NCBI GenBank assembly: GCA_023425865.1
Contig: JAFABV010000023.1
Location: 1-20,429, forward strand
Origin: Bacteroidota bacterium
GTDB taxonomy: Bacteria > Bacteroidota > Bacteroidia > Bacteroidales > Bacteroidaceae
Length of the DNA: 20,429 nt
Direction of reading: 5' to 3'
Shown here: positions 1 through 8,116 of the stretch, piece by piece
Layout: every line of letters begins with the position of its first letter
Numbering within the stretch: the first letter of the stretch is position 1
Program-made: the position numbers and the translations under genes
Notes under the pieces: model-generated
What the model was told of the DNA's origin: nothing
What the model saw: only the letters and a program-made list of their open reading frames with translations
Database searches by the model: none

Positions 1-431
1 GGAGAATAGGAGTAAACGCATGCAGGTTTCCGTGGCATCCGCCCATCGCGTCGCGATGATCCGTAGTATCAAGGTGTGCCGGATGGCAATTCCGAAATTT
101 CCGTGCCATCCGTGTTAAAAAAACTACGCAAGGGAGGGTATCTCACGCAGGCGATTTATATGGCATGCAGAGCCGCAGAGGGATAGGAGTTGCGCATCGT
201 CTCCTCCGCATCGAAGATGCGCAACTCATTAATCTCTGCGTGCCAAAAATAATTTCCGCGTGCCCACCCAAAACTCCTGCGCCAAATAACCACCCCCCTC
301 GCATGTTTTCTTTTTAACACGGATAACACGGAAATTTCGGAATTACCATCCGGCACACCTTGATACTACGGATCATCGCGACGCGATGGGCGGATGCCAC
401 GGAAACCTGCATGCGTTTACTCCTATTCTCC
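1..431. repeat. Long inverted repeat, 121-bp arms
   Basis: Bases 1-121 are the reverse complement of 311-431 at 118 of 121 positions, with mismatches at 87/345, 106/326 and 107/325. The spacer is 189 bp. Position 1 already pairs with 431, so the left arm may continue beyond the window. Each arm contains a small perfect palindrome (CATCGCG-T-CGCGATG at 44-58). The spacer holds a 12-bp inverted repeat (187-198 with 216-227). No transposase or other gene lies between the arms. This could be two head-to-head copies of a dispersed intergenic repeat or a non-autonomous element; the sequence does not decide. Confidence 0.9.
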
Positions 432-541
432 ATTCCTCCTCGGGCCATCGGTCCCTCTGATTCTCTTCTCTCCTCTGCATCGCAGATGCGCAACTCTAAT
501 CTCTCTGCGCCTCTGCGTGCTAAAAATAACTTCTGCGTGGC
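203..541. repeat. Degenerate direct repeat, about 65 bp, two copies
   Basis: One copy (about 203-263) lies in the spacer of the long inverted repeat. The other (about 472-541) lies just outside its right arm. Both contain the GATGCGCAACTC block, a CTCTGCGTGC block and a following AAAAATAA block, with small insertions between them. A 13-bp piece (CTCTGCGTGCCAA) of the first copy recurs exactly at 12659-12671, so this is probably a dispersed intergenic sequence rather than coding DNA. Confidence 0.6.
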
Positions 542-565
542 TAAAAAGACGTTCGTATGAAATGC

Positions 566-650
566 TTCTATATAAAACCATGATATGATTCCATATAGAA
601 CCATAAAATACTTCTATATAGAACCATCAAATGATTTCATATAGAACCAC
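566..650 (+). repeat. 23-bp tandem array A (4 units)
   Basis: Four units start at 566, 589, 612 and 635, exactly 23 bp apart. Each has a 16-base block close to TTCTATATAGAACCAT followed by a 7-base variable block (GATATGA, AAAATAC, CAAATGA). The core TTCTATATAGAA is a perfect 12-bp palindrome in the third unit. The period is not a multiple of three, so this is not coding. The same family recurs at 17783. Confidence 0.9.
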
Positions 651-686
651 GGGCGCGGCACGCCGCCCTCGGCGGATGACACCGGC

Positions 687-771
687 GCAATCTTTGCCCG
701 TAGCCAATGCAATCTTTGCCCGTAGCCAATGCAATCGTTGCCCGTAGCCAAAAGAATCGTTGCCCGTAGAC
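687..771 (+). repeat. 22-bp tandem array (4 units)
   Basis: Units start at 687, 709, 731 and 753. The first two are identical (GCAATCTTTGCCCGTAGCCAAT), the third differs at two positions, and the fourth is diverged and truncated. The array sits in the same gene-free island as the 23-bp array but is unrelated in sequence. A hairpin (CCGCC-CTC-GGCGG, 663-675) lies just before it. Function is unknown. Confidence 0.88.
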
Positions 772-958
772 CCGCCCATGGATTGTTGGAAAAGCAGATG
801 TGGCGTATTTATTGGGCGCTACCATATTTCGCATTGCGAGGGTGAGGGCAATGGGAAATGGGGGAACGCTCAAAAAGATGCAACGCACGAGGCATGGTGA
901 TGGGAAGCAGCGGCTCTTCTTCCTTGCGGGGCGAGGAATGGAGTGGGGGAGGCCACTC
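772..958. other. Intergenic tail of the repeat island, no gene seen
   Basis: The 187 bases between the 22-bp array and the stop codon of the minus-strand transporter have no ORF that I trust. A short inverted repeat (GAGTGG 941-946 with CCACTC 953-958) lies immediately beyond that stop codon. It lacks a T-run, so I do not call it a terminator. Confidence 0.5.
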
Positions 959-1903
959 TTATGTCTTATTGATGACATAAATGCCTAAGGCCGCGAACGA
1001 ACCGGCAACGGCATATTTCATATAGAACGGCTCGCCAAGGCATAGGCACGAAGAGAGGGCGCCCACCACGGGGATGAGCGAGTTGTAGATGGCTACCCTG
1101 CCCACAGGATTGCAGGTAAGCAGTTTGTTGTACAGCGCGAAACCCGTGGTGGAGATCATGATGAGCATGAGCAGATAGAGCAAGCCCAATGGCGTGACCA
1201 CAGGTAAGGTGCCACCGGCCAAGAGGCCGGGAATGACGAGGAGGATGCCGCCAAGCGCCAGACTGATGCCCGTACCCACAAACACGTCGGTGCGCTGGCC
1301 TAACCCACGCGTCATGAGCGACGCTATGGCCGAGCACAGCGCGTTGAGGATGATCATGCCATCACCCAGGAGGGTGAACCTGCCACTGTCTTCACCACCA
1401 ATATTCAGGGCCAATACCCCTGCGATGCCAATGACACACCCTAATATCTTACGTGGGGTGAGGCGGTCGCTCTTGAAGAACACGCAAGCCAAGATAACGA
1501 CAAGAAATACGCCGAGAGAATTGAGGATGGCGGCACGCGACCCAGCGCTATGCGACAGTCCGAAATAGAAAAACGCGTAATGGAGCGTGGTGTTGGCCAA
1601 GGAGAATAGCACCAGAAACGGCACGTCGGCCGTGCTCCGGATGTGGAACGGGCGGTGTGTGGCGCGTGCCACAGCCAGGATGATGAGTCCGGAGACGGTG
1701 AACCGGATGCCCGCGAAGAGCATTTTCGAGCCCGTCATGTCGGGCGTGATGGCAAACTCGCCAAAGCCCAACTTGATGAGCGGATAGGCAAAGCCCCATA
1801 GCACGGCTGCCGTGAGGGCAAAGATAGAAACCCATAACGGGCGTTGGAAGATACTGACCAAAATACTAAAAGATGAAAAGCGTGTAGCGGTACTGATGAC
1901 CAA
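959..1903 (-). CDS. EamA/DMT-family membrane transporter
   Basis: A 314-residue, strongly hydrophobic protein with about ten predicted membrane segments in two halves, the layout of the EamA drug/metabolite transporter superfamily. Typical features are the N-terminal helix with LWGFAYPLIK near residue 35, the loop carrying RAAILNSLGVFLV at the start of the first-half C-terminal helices, and a second half ending in LGEPFYMKYAVAGSFAALGIY. Such proteins usually export or import small metabolites; the substrate cannot be told from sequence. The frame opens with TTG at 1903, three bases after the uvrA stop codon, and no in-frame ATG precedes the first helix. Start by TTG and translational coupling to uvrA are therefore likely. 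A later TTG inside the first 15 codons is an alternative. Confidence 0.88.
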   Translation of the reverse strand: MVISTATRFSSFSILVSIFQRPLWVSIFALTAAVLWGFAYPLIKLGFGEFAITPDMTGSKMLFAGIRFTVSGLIILAVARATHRPFHIRSTADVPFLVLFSLANTTLHYAFFYFGLSHSAGSRAAILNSLGVFLVVILACVFFKSDRLTPRKILGCVIGIAGVLALNIGGEDSGRFTLLGDGMIILNALCSAIASLMTRGLGQRTDVFVGTGISLALGGILLVIPGLLAGGTLPVVTPLGLLYLLMLIMISTTGFALYNKLLTCNPVGRVAIYNSLIPVVGALSSCLCLGEPFYMKYAVAGSFAALGIYVINKT

Positions 1904-1906
1904 TGA

Positions 1907-4762
1907 TCAATGTTGAATGGCCGACTTGATATATTTCGGCGTATATCCTTTCTTGCTCTCTGCCACTTCCTCGGGCGTGCCTGCTGCCAATACGGTGCCA
2001 CCGCCGCGTCCGCCCTCGGGTCCGATGTCGATGACATGGTCGGCGAGCTTGATGACATCGAGGTTGTGCTCGATGATAATCACCGTGTTGCCTCTGTCGA
2101 CCAGCGTCTGCAGTACCCCCATCAGGATGCGGATGTCCTCGAAATGCAGTCCTGTGGTGGGCTCGTCGAGGATATAGAGCGTCTTGCCCGTGTCGTGCTT
2201 GGCCAGTTCGGTGGCCAGTTTCACGCGCTGGCTCTCCCCCCCCGACAGTGTCGTGGAACTCTGTCCGAGCTTGATATACCCCAGTCCCACCTCTTGCAGG
2301 GTCTTGATTTTGGGCAGGATGGTGGGCACATTCTCGAAGAACTCCACCGCCTGGTTGATGGTCATGTCGAGCACGTCGGCAATCGACTTCCCCTTAAATC
2401 TCACCTCTAAGGTCTCGCGGTTGTAGCGTTTGCCGTGGCATACCTCGCACGGCACCATCACGTTGGGCAGGAAGTTCATCTCGATGCTTTTGTATCCGTT
2501 GCCGCCGCAGGCCTCACAGCGTCCGCCCTTCACGTTGAATGAGAAGCGTCCGGGCTTGTAGCCCCGGATCTTCGCCTCGGGAAGTCCGACGAACAGCGTA
2601 CGAATATCGCTGAACACGCCGGTGTAGGTGGCGGGGTTGGAGCGTGGCGTGCGGCCGATGGGACTCTGGTCTACGTTCACCACCTTGTCGATGTGGTCGA
2701 CGCCCTCGATGCTCTCATAGGGCATGGGTTTCTTGAGCGAGCGGTAGAAATGCCGCGAGAGGATGGGCTGCAGCGTCTCGTTGATGAGCGTCGACTTGCC
2801 CGACCCCGACACCCCTGTCACGACGATGAGCTTGCCCAAGGGGAACGACACATCCACATGCTTGAGGTTGTTGCCCGTGGCACCATGTATGGTGATGGCC
2901 TTGCCGTTGCCTTCGCGCCGGTGGTCGGGGATGGCGATGGTACGCTCGCCGTTGAGGTATTGTGCCGTGACGGTCTGCGTGCGCAGCATCTCCTCGGGCG
3001 TGCCTTGGAACACCACCTCGCCGCCCTTGCGGCCGGCCCGCGGCCCGATGTCGACAATCCAGTCGGCCGCCCGCATCATGTCTTCGTCGTGTTCCACCAC
3101 GATGACCGTGTTGCCTAAGTCGCGCAGCTCTTTGAGCGAGTTGATGAGTCGCTGGTTGTCGCGCTGGTGCAGTCCGATGCTCGGCTCGTCGAGGATGTAG
3201 AGCACGTTGACCAGCTGCGAGCCGATCTGCGTGGCGAGGCGTATGCGCTGGCTCTCGCCGCCCGACAGCGTAGCCGACTGCCGGTTGAGGGCAAGGTAGT
3301 CGAGGCCCACTTCGAGGAGGAACGACACACGAGTCTGGAGTTCCTTCACGATTTCGTGGGCGATGGTTTGCTGCTGCGGCTCCAGGTGCTCCTCCACATG
3401 GTCGAGCCACGCTTTCAGGTCGGTCATGTCGAACGAGGCCACCTCCGAGATGTTATGGTCCCATACGCGGTAAGCCAACGACTCGCGCTTGAGCCGCTGT
3501 CCGTGGCACTCGGGGCACTCCACGTCGGCCAGAAACTGTGCCGCCCACTTCTGGCTGGCGGCGGTGTCGTCGGTCTCCATCACTGTGCGCAGGTATTTCA
3601 CCACCCCGTCGAATGCCACAAAGTAGTCGCTCGACGTATGTACCACCTCCTTGTCGATGCGCACATTCTCCACCGTGCCGTTCATCATCTCGTCTACCGC
3701 CTCCTGCGGAATGTCGGCAAACGGCGTCTTCAGGTCGCAGTCGTAGTTTTTGAGTATGGCTTCGAGTTGCCAGAATATCATCTGGTTTTTGTACTTGCCC
3801 AACGGTGCGATGGCTCCCTCGCGTATGCTCAACTTGTCGTCGGGCACCACCTTCTTCATGTCGATCTCACTCACATAGCCCAGTCCCTTGCAGTGCGGGC
3901 AGGCCCCTTCGGGCGAGTTGAACGAGAAGATGTTGGGCGCGGGCTCGCCATACGACAGTCCGGAGACGGGGTCCATCAGCCGTTTGGAGAAGTTGCGGGC
4001 CTGGCCGGTGTCCTTGTCCATGATCATGATCACCCCTTCGCCCTGCTTCATGGCGGTTTGCACGCTGCGGCGCAGACGCTCCTCGTCGCCCTGCTGCACC
4101 TTCATCTTGTCGATGATGACCTCAATGTTGTGGTTTTTGTAGCGGTCAACCTTCATGCCACGGGTAATCTCGAGCACCTCGCCGTCTACACGGATATAGA
4201 GATAGCCCTTGCGGCGCATGCTGTCGAACAGCTCGCGATAGTGCCCCTTGCGCTGGCGCACCAATGGCGCGAGGATGTAGATGGGGCGGTCGGCATAGTC
4301 GGTGACAATCATGTTGATGACCTGCTCCTCGGTGTATTTCACCATTTTTTCGCCGCTGAGATAGCTGTAGGCCGTGCCTGCGCGGGCGTAGAGCAGTCGC
4401 AGGTAGTCGTATATCTCGGTGGTGGTGCCCACGGTAGAGCGTGGGTTTTTGTTGGTGGTCTTCTGCTCGATGCTGATGACCGGACTCAGTCCGGTGATTT
4501 TATCGACGTCGGGGCGCTCCATGTTGCCCAAGAAATTGCGGGCATAGGCCGAAAACGTCTCGATGTATCGGCGTTGTCCCTCCGCAAAGATGGTGTCGAA
4601 GGCCAACGACGACTTGCCCGACCCCGAGAGTCCGGTGATGACGGTGAGAGAGTTGCGGGGAATAGACACGTCGACGTTCTTGAGGTTGTGTACGCGTGCG
4701 CCCAGGACGTCGATCCATTCCTGCGGCTCGTTGTTATCTTGAAGGGTATGTGTGGGTTGCAT
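1907..4762 (-). CDS. uvrA: Excinuclease ABC subunit A (UvrA)
   Basis: Damage-recognition ATPase of nucleotide excision repair, which loads UvrB on DNA; cytoplasmic. Length of 951 residues is normal. Two ABC modules are complete: Walker A GLSGSGKS (44-51), signature LSGGESQ (499-505), Walker B LYILDEP (521-527), then second Walker A GVSGSGKS (650-657), signature (839-845) and Walker B (862-868). Zinc-binding CxxC pairs are seen at 288-291, 416-419, 749-752 and 772-775. The start is an ATG at 4762. No TAnnTTTG box is seen in the 129 bases upstream, so co-transcription from the secreted-protein gene at 5614 is possible. The codons of the second signature create an uninterrupted run of eight G residues (plus-strand C at 2236-2243). 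Confidence 0.98.
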   Translation of the reverse strand: MQPTHTLQDNNEPQEWIDVLGARVHNLKNVDVSIPRNSLTVITGLSGSGKSSLAFDTIFAEGQRRYIETFSAYARNFLGNMERPDVDKITGLSPVISIEQKTTNKNPRSTVGTTTEIYDYLRLLYARAGTAYSYLSGEKMVKYTEEQVINMIVTDYADRPIYILAPLVRQRKGHYRELFDSMRRKGYLYIRVDGEVLEITRGMKVDRYKNHNIEVIIDKMKVQQGDEERLRRSVQTAMKQGEGVIMIMDKDTGQARNFSKRLMDPVSGLSYGEPAPNIFSFNSPEGACPHCKGLGYVSEIDMKKVVPDDKLSIREGAIAPLGKYKNQMIFWQLEAILKNYDCDLKTPFADIPQEAVDEMMNGTVENVRIDKEVVHTSSDYFVAFDGVVKYLRTVMETDDTAASQKWAAQFLADVECPECHGQRLKRESLAYRVWDHNISEVASFDMTDLKAWLDHVEEHLEPQQQTIAHEIVKELQTRVSFLLEVGLDYLALNRQSATLSGGESQRIRLATQIGSQLVNVLYILDEPSIGLHQRDNQRLINSLKELRDLGNTVIVVEHDEDMMRAADWIVDIGPRAGRKGGEVVFQGTPEEMLRTQTVTAQYLNGERTIAIPDHRREGNGKAITIHGATGNNLKHVDVSFPLGKLIVVTGVSGSGKSTLINETLQPILSRHFYRSLKKPMPYESIEGVDHIDKVVNVDQSPIGRTPRSNPATYTGVFSDIRTLFVGLPEAKIRGYKPGRFSFNVKGGRCEACGGNGYKSIEMNFLPNVMVPCEVCHGKRYNRETLEVRFKGKSIADVLDMTINQAVEFFENVPTILPKIKTLQEVGLGYIKLGQSSTTLSGGESQRVKLATELAKHDTGKTLYILDEPTTGLHFEDIRILMGVLQTLVDRGNTVIIIEHNLDVIKLADHVIDIGPEGGRGGGTVLAAGTPEEVAESKKGYTPKYIKSAIQH

Positions 4763-4891
4763 GTGCGTAGGTGTTTATGAGGGGAGGAGAGGCGATGGCA
4801 GAGGGTTGAGTGGACTGCCATGCAATGGTGGTCAACAGGGCCGGGAGGGAGACCGGGAAGCCCGGAGACGCGGGGGGGCAGGGGCTGTGGC

Positions 4892-5614
4892 TCAGTTGTT
4901 GCCGGTGGTTGTCTCCGTGTAGCCCCTCAGTAGGTTTACATCCTTTTTGATGTTGAACTTCCGTCCGTCGGCGCCTTGCGCCTTCACCAGCACGAAGTAC
5001 ACGCCTTGTTTCACGTCCTTGCCATTGTAGCGGCCGTCCCAGCCGCCCGCCGGGTCATTCCATGAGTAGAGCTTCTGGCCCCAGCGGTTGAAGATGGTGG
5101 CCTCAAACGCCACGATGCTTTGGTAGCCCTCCTTGGCCTTGTAAATGTCGTTGATGCCGTCGCCATTGGGTGAGAAGGCATTGGGAAACTCGAGTTTGCT
5201 CTCCGAGATGCTGATGTTGATGGGTGTTCCTTCTGTCGTCCAGTAGTCGTTGGTGTAGGCCACCGTGTCGTTGCCTTGGGTAAAGATGGCCCATAGCTCA
5301 ATGTAGTGGGTGCCCGCCTCGGCGAAGGTGTACGATGTCTCCTCGTCATAGCGCACCAAATACGGCTGGTCGCGCAGTCCCTCCTTGTAGAAATGCCATT
5401 CGTAGTGCGCCGTCCAACCAGTGGTGTTGTCGGCGCCGGCCTTAAAGGTAACGGCAAGTGGTGCCGACTCAGAAATATGTGTTTCGGAGATTTCGTTGCC
5501 TTCGCTGTCGGTATAGAGTGCCGTGGGAGAAATGGTGGGCAACGAGGTCTGGGCATGTGCCAGCAGAGGTGCGAGTATAGCGATGATGAATGTGAGAATT
5601 GGTCTGGTCTTCAT
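4892..5614 (-). CDS. T9SS type B sorted protein with gliding-motility-type C-terminal domain
   Basis: A 240-residue secreted protein. Residues 1-22 form a signal peptide ending LLAHAQ. Residues about 30-135 resemble a PKD/Ig-like beta domain (an HYEWHFYKEG strand and the HYIELWAI strand). From residue 143 the FPNAFSPNGDGIND motif, NRWGQKLY (176-183) and GWDGRYNG with GVYFV mark the CHU_C / gliding-motility-associated C-terminal domain, which routes proteins through the type IX secretion system. It is small for this class, being little more than one beta domain plus the sorting domain. It ends in a Thr/Asn-rich tail after LLRGY. A -7 box (5636-5643) lies on its strand and it is divergent from the LysM protein gene. 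The specific role is unknown. Confidence 0.9.
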   Translation of the reverse strand: MKTRPILTFIIAILAPLLAHAQTSLPTISPTALYTDSEGNEISETHISESAPLAVTFKAGADNTTGWTAHYEWHFYKEGLRDQPYLVRYDEETSYTFAEAGTHYIELWAIFTQGNDTVAYTNDYWTTEGTPINISISESKLEFPNAFSPNGDGINDIYKAKEGYQSIVAFEATIFNRWGQKLYSWNDPAGGWDGRYNGKDVKQGVYFVLVKAQGADGRKFNIKKDVNLLRGYTETTTGNN

Positions 5615-5635
5615 CTTGGTGTAAACTTAATTATG

Positions 5636-5643
5636 CAAAGGTA
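5636..5643 (-). promoter_or_regulatory. -7 box TACCTTTG of the T9SS-sorted protein gene
   Basis: On the minus strand TACCTTTG matches the Bacteroidetes TAnnTTTG element and lies 21 bases before the ATG at 5614. No clean TTTG -33 element is visible. A small hairpin (CTTTTC-GGCT-GAAAAG, about 5646-5661) lies just upstream in the divergent intergenic region. Confidence 0.65.
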
Positions 5644-5737
5644 CTGCTTTTCGGCTGAAAAGTGACGCCGCGGGCGTTAAAAGATAGCTGTTACAAGTTT
5701 TTTAGACGATAATGACAGCCTTTGTGATATTTTTTTG

Positions 5738-5745
5738 TATTTTTG
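5738..5745 (+). promoter_or_regulatory. -7 box TATTTTTG of the LysM gene
   Basis: TATTTTTG matches TAnnTTTG. It lies only 14 bases before the first possible ATG (5760) and 32 before the second (5778), which favours the second as the true start. No well-spaced -33 TTTG is seen. Confidence 0.6.
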
Positions 5746-5777
5746 CAAGAACATAAACAATGAACTTCAACGACGAA

Positions 5778-7121
5778 ATGAACCTCAAATCAAGATATCT
5801 GCTCATGGCCTTCCTGCTTTGTCTGGTGGCAAGTGTCACAGCCCAGGTGGGCAAGTGGCGCGAGATGTACAAGGTGAAGAAAAAGGATACCATCTTTGGC
5901 ATAGCCAAGCAGTACGGTCTCACCGTCCCCGAGTTGATGGACGCCAACCCTGACATGAAGAAAGAAGGCTATGAACTCAAGAAGGGCGATTTTGTGTTCA
6001 TTCCCTTTGCCAAGTCGGCCCCGGCCCCGTCCACACACATAACGAAGGCGGCTACGCCGGCAGCTGACCACACCATACGCATTGGCGTGATGCTCCCCCT
6101 GCACGATGTTGATGGCGACGGGCGTCGCATGGTGGAGTATTATCGCGGCCTGCTCATGGCCTGCGACAGCCTGCGTAAGGAGGGTATCTCCACTGATGTT
6201 CACGCTTGGAACGTCAGCGCTGACGCCGACATCGCGCAGTTTATCAAGGAGCCTGCCGCGGCGCAGTGCCAGATTATCTTCGGGCCGCTCTACAGCAGTC
6301 AGGTGCGCGTGCTGGCTGAGTTCTGCAAGGCGCGTGACATCAAGCTGGTGATACCGTTTTCGATCAATGGCGACGACGTGTCGCGTTACCGTCAGATCTA
6401 TCAGGTGTGGGAGTCGCCCGATATGCTCAACAACAGCGCCATCGACGCTTTCATGCAGCGTTTTGGCGACGCGCACCCCGTGTTCATCGACTGTAACGAC
6501 AAGGAGTCGAAGAAGGGCGTCTTCACTTTTGCCTTGCGCAACCGGTTGTCGAACAAAAATATAGCGTATAACATCACCAACCTGAACAGCAGCGAGGAGA
6601 TGTTTGCCAAGTCTTTTGTCAAGGGGCGCCGCAATGTCGTGATACTCAATACCGGACGCTCGCCCGAGCTCACCGTGGCCTTGTCGAAGTTAGCCTCGCT
6701 CAAAAACAACACTCCTTCGTTGTCTATCTCGCTTTTCGGATACAACGAATGGCTGATGTACGCAGACTACAACATGGAGAAATTCTTCCGTTTTGATACT
6801 TATATACCCACCAACTTCTATTACAACGCCGCAGATGTCAAGACGCAGCAGTTAGAGAACAGCTATCGCAAGTGGTTTCGTCAGGACATGCAGCAGGCGT
6901 TGCCGCGCTTCGCGCTCACGGGCTATGACCACGGACAGTATTTCCTTAGGGGCTTCCATCAGTATGGCAAGTCTTTCGCGGGCACCAAGAAGCAGAGCGC
7001 ATACAAGGCCCTGCAGTCGCCGCTCTACTTCAAACAGGTGGGGGGCGCCGGTATGCAAAACGAGTTTTTCCACCTGATACACTATACCAATGACGGGCGC
7101 ATCGAGTCTATCGCCTATTAG
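5778..7121 (+). CDS. LysM domain plus type 1 periplasmic-binding-fold protein
   Basis: About 447 residues from the ATG at 5778; an in-frame ATG at 5760 would add six residues. The 5778 start gives a compact signal peptide (MNLKSRYLL, then a hydrophobic stretch ending VTAQ) and a more usual leader length from the -7 box. A LysM module follows at once (MYKVKKKDTIFGIAKQYGL to LKKGDFVFIPF), expected to bind peptidoglycan. A Pro/Ala/Thr linker leads into a domain resembling type 1 periplasmic binding proteins (TIRIGVMLPLHDVDGDGRRMVEYYRG, then IIFGPLYSSQV). It probably sits in the periplasm on the cell wall. No ABC transporter genes are adjacent, so a sensor or scaffold role is as likely as solute capture. 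It is followed by an outer-membrane barrel gene, probably in the same transcript. Confidence 0.88.
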   Translation: MNLKSRYLLMAFLLCLVASVTAQVGKWREMYKVKKKDTIFGIAKQYGLTVPELMDANPDMKKEGYELKKGDFVFIPFAKSAPAPSTHITKAATPAADHTIRIGVMLPLHDVDGDGRRMVEYYRGLLMACDSLRKEGISTDVHAWNVSADADIAQFIKEPAAAQCQIIFGPLYSSQVRVLAEFCKARDIKLVIPFSINGDDVSRYRQIYQVWESPDMLNNSAIDAFMQRFGDAHPVFIDCNDKESKKGVFTFALRNRLSNKNIAYNITNLNSSEEMFAKSFVKGRRNVVILNTGRSPELTVALSKLASLKNNTPSLSISLFGYNEWLMYADYNMEKFFRFDTYIPTNFYYNAADVKTQQLENSYRKWFRQDMQQALPRFALTGYDHGQYFLRGFHQYGKSFAGTKKQSAYKALQSPLYFKQVGGAGMQNEFFHLIHYTNDGRIESIAY

Positions 7122-7283
7122 CGCTCCCGCTGCCGCTCCCCTGCGTGCAGGGAGGATGGCCACCGGAAACGACAGGCTCGGATGACAGTCCCATTACTCG
7201 AATCGCGTCAAATGCTGAATACGACGACAATGCCCAATATGTATAAAGATACCACGACACGCCTTACGCTGCTCGTTTCGCGC

Positions 7284-8039
7284 ATGAGCGCCGCAGTCTC
7301 CCCCTCGCGCCTGAGGGTGGTGGCGGGAGTGCTCGCGCTTCTCCTGCCTCTTGTCGCGCACGCGCAGATAGGCGAACACCGCAACACCTTCTCCATCGGT
7401 GTCAATGGCGGATACAATATGACCACCGTGCGCTTCACGCCCAAAGTGGTGCAAAGCCAGCATGGGGGCATCGTAGGCGGTCTTGCCATGCGCTACACGG
7501 TGGAGAAATATTTCACCATGTTGGCATCGGTGGTGGCCGAGGTAAACTACGGGCAGATGGGCTGGACGGAGAAGATACGCGACATCAGCAACCAGCCGGT
7601 GATCAACAGTGTCACCGGGTTGGGCGAGGAATACAGCCGTACCATCAATTACATCCAGGTGCCCTTCCTGGCGCATCTGGCCTGGGGGCGCGAGACCAAG
7701 GGCGTCAACTTCTTCGTCAGTGGCGGACCGCAGTTTGGGTATTATCTCAGTGAGAGCACCAAGACCAACTTCGACTGGGCGCAGCGTAATATGACCGACC
7801 GCGCCAACACCATTGTGGCGCAAGACACCATGAAGGTGGAGAATAAGCTCGACTATGGCATCACGCTCGGTGCCGGAATAGAGTACAGCCATCCGAAGGC
7901 GGGGCACTTCCTCATAGAGGCGCGTTATTATTATGGATTAGGAAATATCTACGGCGACTCCAAGCGCGACTACTTTGGCTCCAGCAACTTCGGTACCATC
8001 ACCGTGAAGATGACCTATCTGTTCGACCTGGTGAAGTAA
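7284..8039 (+). CDS. Outer-membrane beta-barrel protein, PorT family
   Basis: 251 residues from the ATG at 7284, chosen because it starts a good signal peptide (SRLRVVAGVLALLLPLVAHAQ region, cut after AHA). The frame is open to an ATG at 7182, which would put 34 unlikely polar residues in front of it; ATGs at 7212, 7230 and 7239 are other options. The mature part alternates aromatic and small residues in beta strands (FSIGVNGGYNMTT, FFVSGGPQFGYYLS, GITLGAGIEY, FLIEARYYYGLGNIY) and ends with a strand near ITVKMTYLFDL, as in the outer-membrane beta-barrel domain-2 (PorT-like) family. It follows the LysM protein after a short gap with no promoter seen. The pair may form an envelope-spanning unit (inference). 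Confidence 0.85.
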   Translation: MSAAVSPSRLRVVAGVLALLLPLVAHAQIGEHRNTFSIGVNGGYNMTTVRFTPKVVQSQHGGIVGGLAMRYTVEKYFTMLASVVAEVNYGQMGWTEKIRDISNQPVINSVTGLGEEYSRTINYIQVPFLAHLAWGRETKGVNFFVSGGPQFGYYLSESTKTNFDWAQRNMTDRANTIVAQDTMKVENKLDYGITLGAGIEYSHPKAGHFLIEARYYYGLGNIYGDSKRDYFGSSNFGTITVKMTYLFDLVK

Positions 8040-8116
8040 GCCGGGTGCCGTGGGCACGCCATGTCGGCATATCCCCCGCCAGAAAACAATCAACAACCTA
8101 TTAAATTAAATACACT

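Noticed and set aside
314..604. 96-codon minus-strand frame across the repeat island
   Set aside because: It is made of the inverted repeat, the direct repeat and the 23-bp array read together; the array period is not a multiple of three.
566..650. CRISPR-like array
   Set aside because: The repeat is 16 bases and the linker 7 bases, far too short for CRISPR repeats and spacers, and there are no cas genes.
1017..1031. Match to the 23-bp array core (TTTCATATAGAAC) inside the DMT gene
   Set aside because: A single copy within coding sequence, without the CCAT end or tandem repetition; probably chance.
3167..4780. 537-codon open frame on the plus strand opposite uvrA
   Set aside because: It is antisense to a fully recognisable uvrA and has no domain or promoter. 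Long shadow frames are expected opposite GC-rich genes with strong third-position bias.
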